Source of the DNA: a virus
Virus record (IMG/VR): IMGVR_UViG_3300035661_000268
Coordinates: 1-29,352 of that record
Direction: 5' to 3' (one strand)
DNA: 29,352 nt
Part shown: one piece after another, positions 22,186-29,352 of the stretch
Layout: each line of letters begins with the position of its first letter
Position numbering within the stretch: the first letter of the stretch is position 1
Notes under the pieces: model-generated
What the model was told of the DNA's origin: nothing
The model's input: the letters and a program-made list of their open reading frames with translations, nothing else
Databases searched by the model: none
Translations under genes and position numbers: made by a program

Positions 22186-22797
22186 TTAAACACTACCACC
22201 AGATGTTGCATAACCATTACCATTATCACCAGGACGTCCACCACCATATGGGTGAATAACTTGTCGAGCGTGATCAAATCTGATTGATATATTAATTTTC
22301 ATAGATTCGTTGTCAGCATATGCCATTTCATTCCAGTTTGTTTGCTTTAACCAACAACCTTCTAGAGTCCATGTCTCGAGTGGCTGTGTATTACCATCCA
22401 AAGTCTCAATGATTGTCTGGAATTTATACACAGCACCATTTCCAGCTGTAGCTAAATATAGCTGAGCAGCAGGATCGCTACCAATCAACCATTGTTGCTT
22501 TTGTAGTTGTTGTTGTATAATTGTTGCTGCTTGTCCTGTAATATCATCTTCGAATACTATAGCACATTCTTCCCAGTTGTGTTTACCAGCAACCCAAGCC
22601 CTTGAGTTATAACGATGCAATTCAACTTCTTCGAAGGAGAGACTAGGCCGCGCAACTTGTATAGCTTGGATGGATAATCCTTGACTAGCAGGAACATATC
22701 CGATGCTATTGAACATCACCCGATATTTGTTTTTTAGTTTTGGTTGTAATATTCCGGTTCCAATATCCGGTATTCCAAAGTCGTTAATTGTCGCCAT
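22186..22797 (-). CDS. 19: Tail tube protein, gp19-like
   Basis: The 203-residue protein (T4 gp19 is 163) has the tube monomer pattern. An N-terminal KNKYRVMFNSIGYVP...IQAIQVARPSLSFEEVELHRYNSR resembles T4 gp19 RPNLFQVEISYL...CKATALPAGIVEKI. A mid region HNWEECAIVFEDD and a C-terminal WTLEGCWLKQTNWNEMAY..MKINISIRFDHA are like T4 IKGLWPTNVGELQLDW...FEVTLALDYW. It adds a Gly/Asn-rich 20-residue tail. Hexameric rings stack to make the inner tube through which DNA passes. ATG 22797 has GGAG. Its late box (22852-22845) lies 48 nt upstream. The gene is separated from gp18 by a plus-strand homing endonuclease gene. Confidence 0.85.
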   Translation of the reverse strand: MATINDFGIPDIGTGILQPKLKNKYRVMFNSIGYVPASQGLSIQAIQVARPSLSFEEVELHRYNSRAWVAGKHNWEECAIVFEDDITGQAATIIQQQLQKQQWLIGSDPAAQLYLATAGNGAVYKFQTIIETLDGNTQPLETWTLEGCWLKQTNWNEMAYADNESMKINISIRFDHARQVIHPYGGGRPGDNGNGYATSGGSV

Positions 22798-22844
22798 GTT
22801 ATATATACTCCTATATAATAATAATATATTGTGTTCGTTTGAAG

Positions 22845-22852
22845 TATTTATG
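22845..22852 (-). promoter_or_regulatory. T4-type late promoter box for gp19
   Basis: CATAAATA on the minus strand, 48 nt upstream of the gp19 ATG. It sits just in front of the plus-strand endonuclease start, so that insertion left the gp19 promoter intact. Confidence 0.5.
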
Positions 22853-22866
22853 GAAGGTTTGTAAAA

Positions 22867-24489
22867 ATGAATGAAAAATTGAAATCGCTAATAGATCGAA
22901 GTAATACACTTAAAAAGTGTGGTAAGTTAAAAACACATCCCGGATACCCAGAACTGTTGGAATTGACACAGTTTCTCCCTTTAACAGCTTTTGTTTCTAC
23001 CAGGATATGGCATGTAACCAATAATATACTATATATTCCATTATGTAAAATGTGCACCAACCAAACCAAATGGCGCAAGGAGACAAATACATATAACATA
23101 TATTGTGGTTCCAAGTGTGCACATTCTGATGCCTCTGTAATAGAGAAAACCAAAAAAACTAATCAAGCAAAATATGGAGCCGATACTGCAATGCAGAATG
23201 TAGATATTCGGGAAAGAATTATTCAATTGTGGGTGGATAATATGGGTGTTGATAACCCATCTAAATCTACCACCGTTAAATATAAAAAACAAAACACCAG
23301 CCAACTAACTTATGGGGTGCCACACTCTTTGAGTAGCCCTATTGTTATTAGAGCTAGACAACAAAGCAATTTGTTAAAATATGGACATACGAATGTATTA
23401 GCGTCTACCTACGGCAAGGAAACATCTCATAAATCCATGCTAGATAGATATGGAAAATCCTATCCTAATCAACAACATATTAGTGATGACACGTTCGCGT
23501 TACTTAATAACAAAGATTGGTTATACGATCAACATTATGTATTACAAAAAACGCTTACTACAATCGCATCTGATATCGGGGTAGATGGAGTTACTGTCAG
23601 TAAATATTTACATAACCATGGACTGATAACCAAATATCACCAATGTTCAACTGGGGAACGAGCTGTGGGGGATTTTATTGAACAGTTAGGGGTAAATATC
23701 ACCCGTAATGATAGGAGTATTATACCTCCATTGGAAATTGATATTTTTATACCTGAACATAATTTAGCTATTGAATATTGTGGATTGTATTGGCACAGTG
23801 ATCAATTGGGAAAACACAAAAACTATCACAAATCTAAATACGAAGAGTGCAAAAAAAGAGGTATTCATCTATTGACTATATTTGAGGATGAATGGCTACA
23901 AAAGACTGAAATATTTCATAAAAAGATAGTATATCTCTTGAACAAATCACCAAACCGGGTATATGCCAGGCACTGTGACATTCAAACATTAACTGCTAAT
24001 CAGAAGCGCTTGTTTCTGCAAGAAAATCATATTCAGGGCAATGGTGCAGGGTCAATTAATTATGGATTAATATATGATGGTATAATAGTAGCTTGTATAA
24101 CATTCCAACAAACATCACCTGGAGTCTATCTATTGAATAGATATGCAACATCGGTTAATGTAGTTGGTGGATTTAGTAAATTATTGAACCACTTCAAAAG
24201 AAATATAAAATGGACTAAAATTACAACATTTGCAGATCAGCGATTTAGTAATGGAGATTTATATAATATTAATGGTTTTACTTGTGATAAAATAATTCCA
24301 CCAGATTACTATTATTCCCCTGATGGGATAAACAGATTCCATAAATCAAATTACCGCCGAAAGAATTTACCACATTTATTAAAACAGTTTGACCCAGCAT
24401 TAAGTGAAGTAGAAAATTGTTTGAATAATAATATATTAAGAATATGGGATTGTGGAAAACTTCGTTATGTATTAACTAATTATACATAA
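22867..24489 (+). CDS. Free-standing Vsr-like homing endonuclease with zinc and NUMOD-like repeats
   Basis: The 540-residue protein has several parts. First is a zinc-binding site CKMC...CGSKC (C60, C63, C80, C84). Next comes a run of short repeats of the form K/R-Y-G-x (near 103, 149, 172, 195), which resemble DNA-contacting repeats of phage homing endonucleases. A helix-turn-helix TTIASDIGVDGVTVSKYL (231-248) follows. The catalytic core is LEIDIFIPEHNLAIEYCGLYWHS (289-311), HKSKYEECKKRGIHLLTIFEDEW (321-343). The E-x-D...E-Y-x-G-x-Y-W-H and I-F-E-D-E-W blocks place it in the Vsr-like, I-Bth0305I-type family. It lies between gp19 and gp18 on the opposite strand, as expected for an inserted mobile gene. 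ATG 22867 follows GGAAGG. A shared terminator lies at 24551. Confidence 0.82.
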   Translation: MNEKLKSLIDRSNTLKKCGKLKTHPGYPELLELTQFLPLTAFVSTRIWHVTNNILYIPLCKMCTNQTKWRKETNTYNIYCGSKCAHSDASVIEKTKKTNQAKYGADTAMQNVDIRERIIQLWVDNMGVDNPSKSTTVKYKKQNTSQLTYGVPHSLSSPIVIRARQQSNLLKYGHTNVLASTYGKETSHKSMLDRYGKSYPNQQHISDDTFALLNNKDWLYDQHYVLQKTLTTIASDIGVDGVTVSKYLHNHGLITKYHQCSTGERAVGDFIEQLGVNITRNDRSIIPPLEIDIFIPEHNLAIEYCGLYWHSDQLGKHKNYHKSKYEECKKRGIHLLTIFEDEWLQKTEIFHKKIVYLLNKSPNRVYARHCDIQTLTANQKRLFLQENHIQGNGAGSINYGLIYDGIIVACITFQQTSPGVYLLNRYATSVNVVGGFSKLLNHFKRNIKWTKITTFADQRFSNGDLYNINGFTCDKIIPPDYYYSPDGINRFHKSNYRRKNLPHLLKQFDPALSEVENCLNNNILRIWDCGKLRYVLTNYT

Positions 24490-24550
24490 CCCATAGTTCT
24501 GTATATGTTACATACTATTAAGACAAATAGTTGGATAACTTCTAGACAAA

Positions 24551-24575
24551 AAAATCCTCGCTAAGCGAGGATTTT
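24551..24575. terminator. Bidirectional terminator between the endonuclease and tail sheath genes
   Basis: A perfect 11-bp inverted repeat (24551-24561 and 24565-24575), loop TAA, with AAAA/TTTT at both ends and a TCCTCGC/GCGAGGA core. It serves the plus gene ending at 24489 and the minus tail sheath gene ending at 24603. Confidence 0.8.
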
Positions 24576-24602
24576 CAATGAGTCTAAAAATAGTATGGAT
24601 TA

Positions 24603-26384
24603 CTAACCCATAGAAGCGCCGGTTGATAATATACGAATAGGAACATATATAAATTCCACAGCTTTCGTTGGTTTAAGAGCTATATCAAGGTACAATTCAT
24701 TACGATCGATTCTATCTGGAGTGTTGTTAGAATCATCACAGATGGTCGCGAAGTCATACAGACCACGCTTGTGCATAATACCACCCAGATAACTATCAAC
24801 AACAGCTTTCAAGTTATTTCGTGTTAATTGGTCATTCGGCTCAAATAAGAAGCTAACAACATTTTTACGAATTTGACGTTTAATCATTTTAATCAAACGG
24901 GATACGTTAACACGATCCATTGCACTTGCGTCCATAGCAGATGTTTTTTGACCCATAACAACAATACCACGCCCTGGCAAATTAGCAATCGGGTTAAGGT
25001 TCGTTGTATACTTGTACATATTATCTTTCTGACCAATTGTCAACGGCGCAGGAACAAAAGTAGTTGCTGTTCCTAGTGTGCCAGTAATATAACCCATCTG
25101 AGACATTCCAGTCACAACACCACGACGGGTACCAGCAGGTGCCCAAAATACATCAGCCTGATTATCGCTGTATACATAGGTTCGTAATGCAACGCCACTA
25201 GCTGCAACTACTATATTTTCGCCAGTGAATGGATGAGGTGTTAATCCGTGTGGATAGTAATATGCAACATGCTCACTATGTATGCGGGTGCTTGTACTAG
25301 AATCAGCCCATTCAACTACTTGATCAGGGTCAAGATTCATTGGTGTATCTCCAATTACCAAGGCTTCTTCCATAATATCAACACTTAAAACATTAAGCTC
25401 ATTTACTAACTCATGATATCCAGGACATACTATCAGGTTGTATTCAAAGTTTTCAGCTCTAACTGATTGGTTGCTTCCAACAGTAGCTTGTAATGCAGTT
25501 GTAATAGCTAATCTACGAGCAGCATCATTAGCACCAAGACTTGTGATATTTAGAAATTCAACCGTGTATCGGAAATCTGTAGCTGCATCAACTAGCAATT
25601 GAGCTGCTTCAGCTGGAGTCCACTCAGTTGCTACTACAGAACCCATACTAGTGCTAACCCACTCAGCAGTCATACCAGCAATACCGATAAACGAACCTGA
25701 TGATGGTTGATCATATCCATTTGCATACACAAGTTGTGGAATTGCAGTAAAATCATACTCAAACCAATTATTAGTAATTATGCCTGAGTTATCACGAACA
25801 ACTATTCTAGCAAATGAATACATATCATATACCATCTGCATTGCTGTATTGACATCCGATTTTAATTCAGAGTCTGTCACCGTTACTTTATACAATGGAT
25901 TGCTTGGAATGTATTGATTTGCTGTATTGTATTCTGCAATTCGATTTGCAGTAATTTGCTCTACCAATGCTCCAGCCCCTGAAATAGCATCGATAGTTTT
26001 GCGATTCCATAAAGCTAGGATACTATTACGGTCATCATCCAAATTCACATTCGCTCTAACAACAAATGCCCGATTACCAATACCCAAAAATTCAAACATT
26101 GCCGCAAGACCATACTCATTTCGAGCATCACCATGTTGTGGGTTACCTTGATAATCTTTCCAGAAAATCGGCGACCCATAAAGACTATACAACTGATTCG
26201 CTGATGTGATCGTACGGATTACATCATGTTCGGTAGTTCCTTCATAAGGAAGCCCAGTTGTGATGTTTATTTTTTCGTCAGCTGTTGCAATAAAAAATAG
26301 TGGTACGGTGGTTGCGCTGGCTGGAATAAAAAATGATTCGTCAGTGACCGTAACACTAACTCCGGGGGATACCAATGTAGCCAT
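24603..26384 (-). CDS. 18: Contractile tail sheath protein, gp18-like
   Basis: The 593-residue protein (T4 gp18 is 659) begins MATLVSPGVSVTVTDESFF, the sheath N-terminus, and has the sheath C-terminal domain: ARGIVVMGQKT-like text (LPGRGIVVMGQKTSAM), RVNVSRLIKMIKRQIRKNVVSFLFEPND, and EFIYVPIRI near the end. Sheath subunits surround the tail tube and contract to drive it through the cell envelope. ATG 26384 follows GGAG, with a perfect late box TATAAATA at 26430-26423. It is the first gene of the minus-strand tail/packaging block. Confidence 0.93.
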   Translation of the reverse strand: MATLVSPGVSVTVTDESFFIPASATTVPLFFIATADEKINITTGLPYEGTTEHDVIRTITSANQLYSLYGSPIFWKDYQGNPQHGDARNEYGLAAMFEFLGIGNRAFVVRANVNLDDDRNSILALWNRKTIDAISGAGALVEQITANRIAEYNTANQYIPSNPLYKVTVTDSELKSDVNTAMQMVYDMYSFARIVVRDNSGIITNNWFEYDFTAIPQLVYANGYDQPSSGSFIGIAGMTAEWVSTSMGSVVATEWTPAEAAQLLVDAATDFRYTVEFLNITSLGANDAARRLAITTALQATVGSNQSVRAENFEYNLIVCPGYHELVNELNVLSVDIMEEALVIGDTPMNLDPDQVVEWADSSTSTRIHSEHVAYYYPHGLTPHPFTGENIVVAASGVALRTYVYSDNQADVFWAPAGTRRGVVTGMSQMGYITGTLGTATTFVPAPLTIGQKDNMYKYTTNLNPIANLPGRGIVVMGQKTSAMDASAMDRVNVSRLIKMIKRQIRKNVVSFLFEPNDQLTRNNLKAVVDSYLGGIMHKRGLYDFATICDDSNNTPDRIDRNELYLDIALKPTKAVEFIYVPIRILSTGASMG

Positions 26385-26422
26385 GAATATTACTCCTTTA
26401 ATAGGTTGACTTAATTATAAAG

Positions 26423-26430
26423 TATTTATA
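26423..26430 (-). promoter_or_regulatory. T4-type late promoter box for tail sheath
   Basis: TATAAATA followed by C on the minus strand, 39 nt upstream of the sheath ATG at 26384. Confidence 0.7.
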
Positions 26431-26545
26431 ACAAAGTGTTTATTTTAGTTAATAAATATGGTGTTTTACAAAACCCACAAAATTAACCAACTTCACCGAG
26501 TCAAATTTTAGCAAATATCTGTAGATAATATCAATAATTACACCA

Positions 26546-26647
26546 ATGGCAACAATAATAGAAATCCAATCTGTTGTAGTTTCATGCTTTATTATTTTTA
26601 TTGTTATTTTGTGGTCATATTATAACTATATCAATACACTTACATAA
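26546..26647 (+). CDS. Possible 33-aa single-span membrane peptide
   Basis: A short frame in the 294-base divergent spacer codes for 33 residues. These comprise a short polar start (MATIIEIQS), one hydrophobic segment (VVVSCFIIFIVILWSYY) and a polar end. It would be a one-pass membrane peptide. No good ribosome-binding site is seen, and its end overlaps the late promoter of the fibre gene at 26643-26650. A late-like AATAAATA occurs about 90 bases upstream. AT-rich sequence can give such frames by chance. Confidence 0.25.
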   Translation: MATIIEIQSVVVSCFIIFIVILWSYYNYINTLT

Positions 26648-26650
26648 ATA
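26643..26650 (+). promoter_or_regulatory. T4-type late promoter box for the second fibre gene
   Basis: CATAAATA on plus, 29 nt upstream of the ATG at 26679, which has a strong TTAGGAGAG ribosome-binding site. Confidence 0.65.
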
Positions 26651-26678
26651 TAAGTAAAGAAATTATTAGGAGAGTACG

Positions 26679-29352
26679 ATGCTTGCAGATGGCTTATCAT
26701 TATCGAACACCAGGTCACTATTGAATTTAAATATAGAGTTGGGGCCCACATTTCCAACAACCCCAAACCAAGGTAGGGTTTTTTATCTTAATGCAGTATC
26801 TGGGTCACTGGCTATAGGGTTATATGTATTTGATGGTACAGCATGGCAATCAGGTGATATTACTAGTGTCATCGCTGGAAATGGATTACTGGGTGGTGGT
26901 ACCATAGGTGATATTACATTATCACTCGATCCTTCTGTCGTATCGACTGTATCATCATTAAATGCAGAAATTACTAGAGCAGAAGCTGCTGAAACCACAT
27001 TAACAACTAATTTAGCAGCAGAAGTAACAAATAGAACTGCTGCAGATGCATTAAAAGTTAATATAGCTGGTGATACTATGACTGGGTTATTGGTATTATC
27101 TGGCGATCCTACACTAGCATTAGGCGCAGCTACTAAACAGTATGTTGACTCTACGGAAGCAACAATAGTAACTAGCGTATCTAATGAAGCCTCGGCGCGA
27201 ACAGCAGCCGACGCACTAAAAGTAAATAAGGCCGGTGATTCGATGACCGGCAACTTAGTAATGGGCGGCTCACAAATACAAAGTGTTGGTTCTCCTGTTA
27301 ATGCGACAGACGTAGCAACAAAAAATTATGTTGATTCATTAGTGTCGGGTTTGAGTTGGTTGAGTCCAGTCGATGCAGTATTAGCGAATCATACTACATT
27401 TCCATCTCCGGTTAGTGGAAACAGAGTATTAGATACAACTGACAACAAAATATATACATACTCCGGGACAGCATACGACTCAGGTTATACTCCCGTAGAT
27501 GGCAATGCAGTTTTTAATAAAGCTGACGAAACCGGCTATGTATTTTCTGGTCTTACATGGGTACAATTCACCGGTACCGGTCAAATAACAGCAGGTATTG
27601 GTCTATCTAAAACCGGCAATCAGATTGACGTCAATTTAGGTGCAGGTATAGCTCAATTACCGACTGATGAAGTTGGTGTTGATGTTTATGTGACTGGTGG
27701 TTTGATGAATACCGTAGATGGAGTTAATTCATCTACATTAACAAATGCTCAGCTTTCATTAACTAATTTAGGCACAGCCGGAACTTATAAATCAGTAACC
27801 ACAGACAGTTATGGTAGAATAACTGCCGGTACAAATCCAACGACTTTAGCTGGTTATGGCATCACTGATGCACAATCTGCGTTAGGTTATACTCCAGTTA
27901 ATAAAGCTGGTGATACCATGACTGGCGTGCTCAACTTTGATACTACGGGAAGTTCATATATAAGCAAAACAACCGCTAATGGTAATGCTACTTGGTTGCA
28001 ACAAGATGGAACTGGACGTCAAAACTGGTATTGGAACACAACCGGCGGATCAGCACCAACTTTTTATTCTGCATCAGAAGATGCTTCTAATCTGACTATG
28101 CATGTTAGCAATAATGGCGCCGGTGGATCATTCTTCCATCGATCATCTAGTGGAGTCGGTAAAGCCGCAGGAGATCCGATAACATGGACAACTACTATAT
28201 ACACCGATTTGAATACGTTTACTTACAAAGGTCAAACGGTATATCACTCGGGTAACTTAACAAATCTGAGTCAGTTGACAAACGGGCCAGGATATATTAC
28301 TGCAAACCAAACCATTACTTTAACTGGCGATGTTACTGGTTCTGGTTCATCAAGTATAGCAGCAACATTATCAAATTCAGGTATTACGGCTGGAACATAT
28401 ACTAAATTGACAGTTGATGCTAAAGGTAGAGCTACTGTCGGCGCAACTTTGGCCTCTAGTGATATACCTGCTTTGGATTGGACTAAAATAACAACTGGTA
28501 AACCTACAACATTATCTGGTTATGGCATTACCGATGCACAATCTGCGCTTGGTTATACTCCAGTAAACAAAGCCGGTGATACTATGACTGGTGCTCTTAC
28601 TAGCAACGGTGGTTTTTACGGTCCTTTGATAGAACTTGGGATAACTACTGCTGCATCTACACCATTCGTCGATTTCCACTCATCTGGTAATAACATAGAT
28701 TATGACTCACGAATAATAGCTAATGGCGGTAATACAACAGTAGGCCAAGGCGCCTTGACTTATAATGCTGCGGCGGGACATAATTTTTACGGTCCAATGA
28801 TAGTAAACGGGACAACTGGATCTACTGCCGACGTTACTATTAATAACACTGGTGCTAACGGCGCAAATTTGAAATTAACTGGTGATGGAGCAACTACACC
28901 TAGCAAAACAATACGAGTTCATTCTGGCACATTAGAAGTTATCAACAATGCATATACCACATCGGTATTATCTTTAACTGACGCCGGTAATTTGAGCATA
29001 TCAGGAACTTATAGCGGTAATGGATCTTCATTAACTAGTTTAACTGCCGCTAATCTAACGGGAACTATTTCGTCTACCGTGTTAGGTAATAGTACTCTAT
29101 ATATAGGTACCACATCGATACCTTTAAATAGAGCTAGTGCAGTGCAGACATTAACTGGTGTTAATTTAGACACTACTACAATATCTGGTACGTTAGAAAC
29201 TACTGGTGCCGTTATAATAGACGCCAATGATTTCCGCTTTAAGCCTGGTACCTCTGGAACTTCTGGTATAAGCGTTATAGCTAGAAATGATGGTGCTAAT
29301 TTTTACCTTTTGACAACAGCAAATAATGACGCACTAGGCACATACAATACAT
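26679..29352 (+). CDS. Long tail fibre protein (partial, C-terminus beyond window)
   Basis: I translated this frame from ATG 26679; it stays open for at least 891 codons to the window edge. The N-terminal region contains GRVFYLNAVSGSLAIGLYVFDG...W, the G-x-x-(F/Y)...Y-x-x-G-x-x-W module of the minus-strand fibre genes. It then has repeated fibre units: IAGDTMTG...AATKQYVD, KAGDSMTG...ATKNYVD, and two long copies of GYGITDAQSALGYTPVNKAG (27850-27925 and 28516-28591). VYHSGNLTNLSQLT and VDAKGRAT are typical phage fibre text. Later parts are Gly/Thr/Asn-rich beta repeats. It probably forms a trimeric fibre for host recognition; the tip and any chaperone domain lie outside the window. Confidence 0.85.
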   Translation, partial: MLADGLSLSNTRSLLNLNIELGPTFPTTPNQGRVFYLNAVSGSLAIGLYVFDGTAWQSGDITSVIAGNGLLGGGTIGDITLSLDPSVVSTVSSLNAEITRAEAAETTLTTNLAAEVTNRTAADALKVNIAGDTMTGLLVLSGDPTLALGAATKQYVDSTEATIVTSVSNEASARTAADALKVNKAGDSMTGNLVMGGSQIQSVGSPVNATDVATKNYVDSLVSGLSWLSPVDAVLANHTTFPSPVSGNRVLDTTDNKIYTYSGTAYDSGYTPVDGNAVFNKADETGYVFSGLTWVQFTGTGQITAGIGLSKTGNQIDVNLGAGIAQLPTDEVGVDVYVTGGLMNTVDGVNSSTLTNAQLSLTNLGTAGTYKSVTTDSYGRITAGTNPTTLAGYGITDAQSALGYTPVNKAGDTMTGVLNFDTTGSSYISKTTANGNATWLQQDGTGRQNWYWNTTGGSAPTFYSASEDASNLTMHVSNNGAGGSFFHRSSSGVGKAAGDPITWTTTIYTDLNTFTYKGQTVYHSGNLTNLSQLTNGPGYITANQTITLTGDVTGSGSSSIAATLSNSGITAGTYTKLTVDAKGRATVGATLASSDIPALDWTKITTGKPTTLSGYGITDAQSALGYTPVNKAGDTMTGALTSNGGFYGPLIELGITTAASTPFVDFHSSGNNIDYDSRIIANGGNTTVGQGALTYNAAAGHNFYGPMIVNGTTGSTADVTINNTGANGANLKLTGDGATTPSKTIRVHSGTLEVINNAYTTSVLSLTDAGNLSISGTYSGNGSSLTSLTAANLTGTISSTVLGNSTLYIGTTSIPLNRASAVQTLTGVNLDTTTISGTLETTGAVIIDANDFRFKPGTSGTSGISVIARNDGANFYLLTTANNDALGTYNT
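27850..28591 (+). repeat. Two 76-bp direct repeats inside the fibre gene
   Basis: The copies are 27850-27925 and 28516-28591, 590 bases apart. By my count they differ at 8 positions, all silent, and encode the same peptide (GYGITDAQSALGYTPVNKAG and on to MTG). This points to an old duplication kept by selection on the protein. Confidence 0.75.

Noticed and set aside
26783-27253. 156-codon minus-strand frame opposite the second fibre gene
   Set aside because: The plus strand carries a continuous frame with clear fibre repeats and a strong start. The minus frame is low-complexity Val/Ser/Ala/Asn text mirrored from it.

Overview
This window looks like part of the genome of an AT-rich, lytic, T4-superfamily myovirus (contractile-tailed Caudoviricetes). 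The main evidence is a set of proteins I recognise by sequence: gp32-, UvsX- and UvsY-like recombination proteins, tail sheath (gp18), tail tube (gp19), head-completion gp4, and both terminase subunits (gp16, gp17). T4-type late promoter boxes (TATAAATA and close variants) also sit 20-50 nt upstream of most structural genes. The host cannot be read from the sequence. I saw no tRNA, rRNA, CRISPR array or insertion sequence. All family calls are by eye; no search was run.

Layout. (1) 1-3171, minus strand: replication/recombination block gp32 -> uvsX -> unknown 176-aa protein -> uvsY-like (cut by the window edge), with sigma70-like promoters and a structured gp32 leader. (2) 3401-4048, plus: a GT-A glycosyltransferase. 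(3) 4053-13535, minus: adhesion/fibre locus with seven genes: a 1120-aa fibre, a YiiX-like permuted papain/NlpC hydrolase, a small tail protein, and four fibre or lectin-like proteins that share domains. (4) 13633-15449, plus: three-gene virion-protein operon. (5) 15455-17192, minus: a SWIM-type zinc protein and an HD-Pnk-type RNA/DNA end-healing enzyme. (6) 17376-26384, minus: packaging and tail block gp18 -> gp19 -> tube-fold baseplate protein -> gp4 -> gp16 -> gp17. A plus-strand homing endonuclease gene sits between gp18 and gp19. (7) 26679-29352, plus: a second long tail-fibre gene that runs off the window.

The most notable system is the terminase. gp17 is encoded as two separate genes, each ending or beginning with half of an intein: 36 residues on the N side and 110 on the C side. 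This matches the atypically split AceL-TerL kind of intein. Large terminase would then be made only after protein trans-splicing to about 533 residues. A 47-codon reading frame fills the gap between the halves. A Vsr-like free-standing endonuclease of the type associated with fractured, split-intein genes lies about 3 kb away.

Two RNA-level control devices also stand out. The first is a perfect 19-bp inverted repeat whose 5' arm holds the late promoter and whose 3' arm holds the ribosome-binding site and start codon of the SWIM gene; this would limit translation to late transcripts. The second is a gp32 leader with three tandem AAGAGAA heptamers at the ribosome-binding site and a fourth copy shown in the loop of a hairpin at the predicted mRNA 5' end.

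Expression can be sorted from the sequence into two classes: TTGACT/TTGATT-type sigma70 promoters (gp32, the 176-aa gene, HD-Pnk) and TATAAATA-type late promoters (virion and packaging genes).
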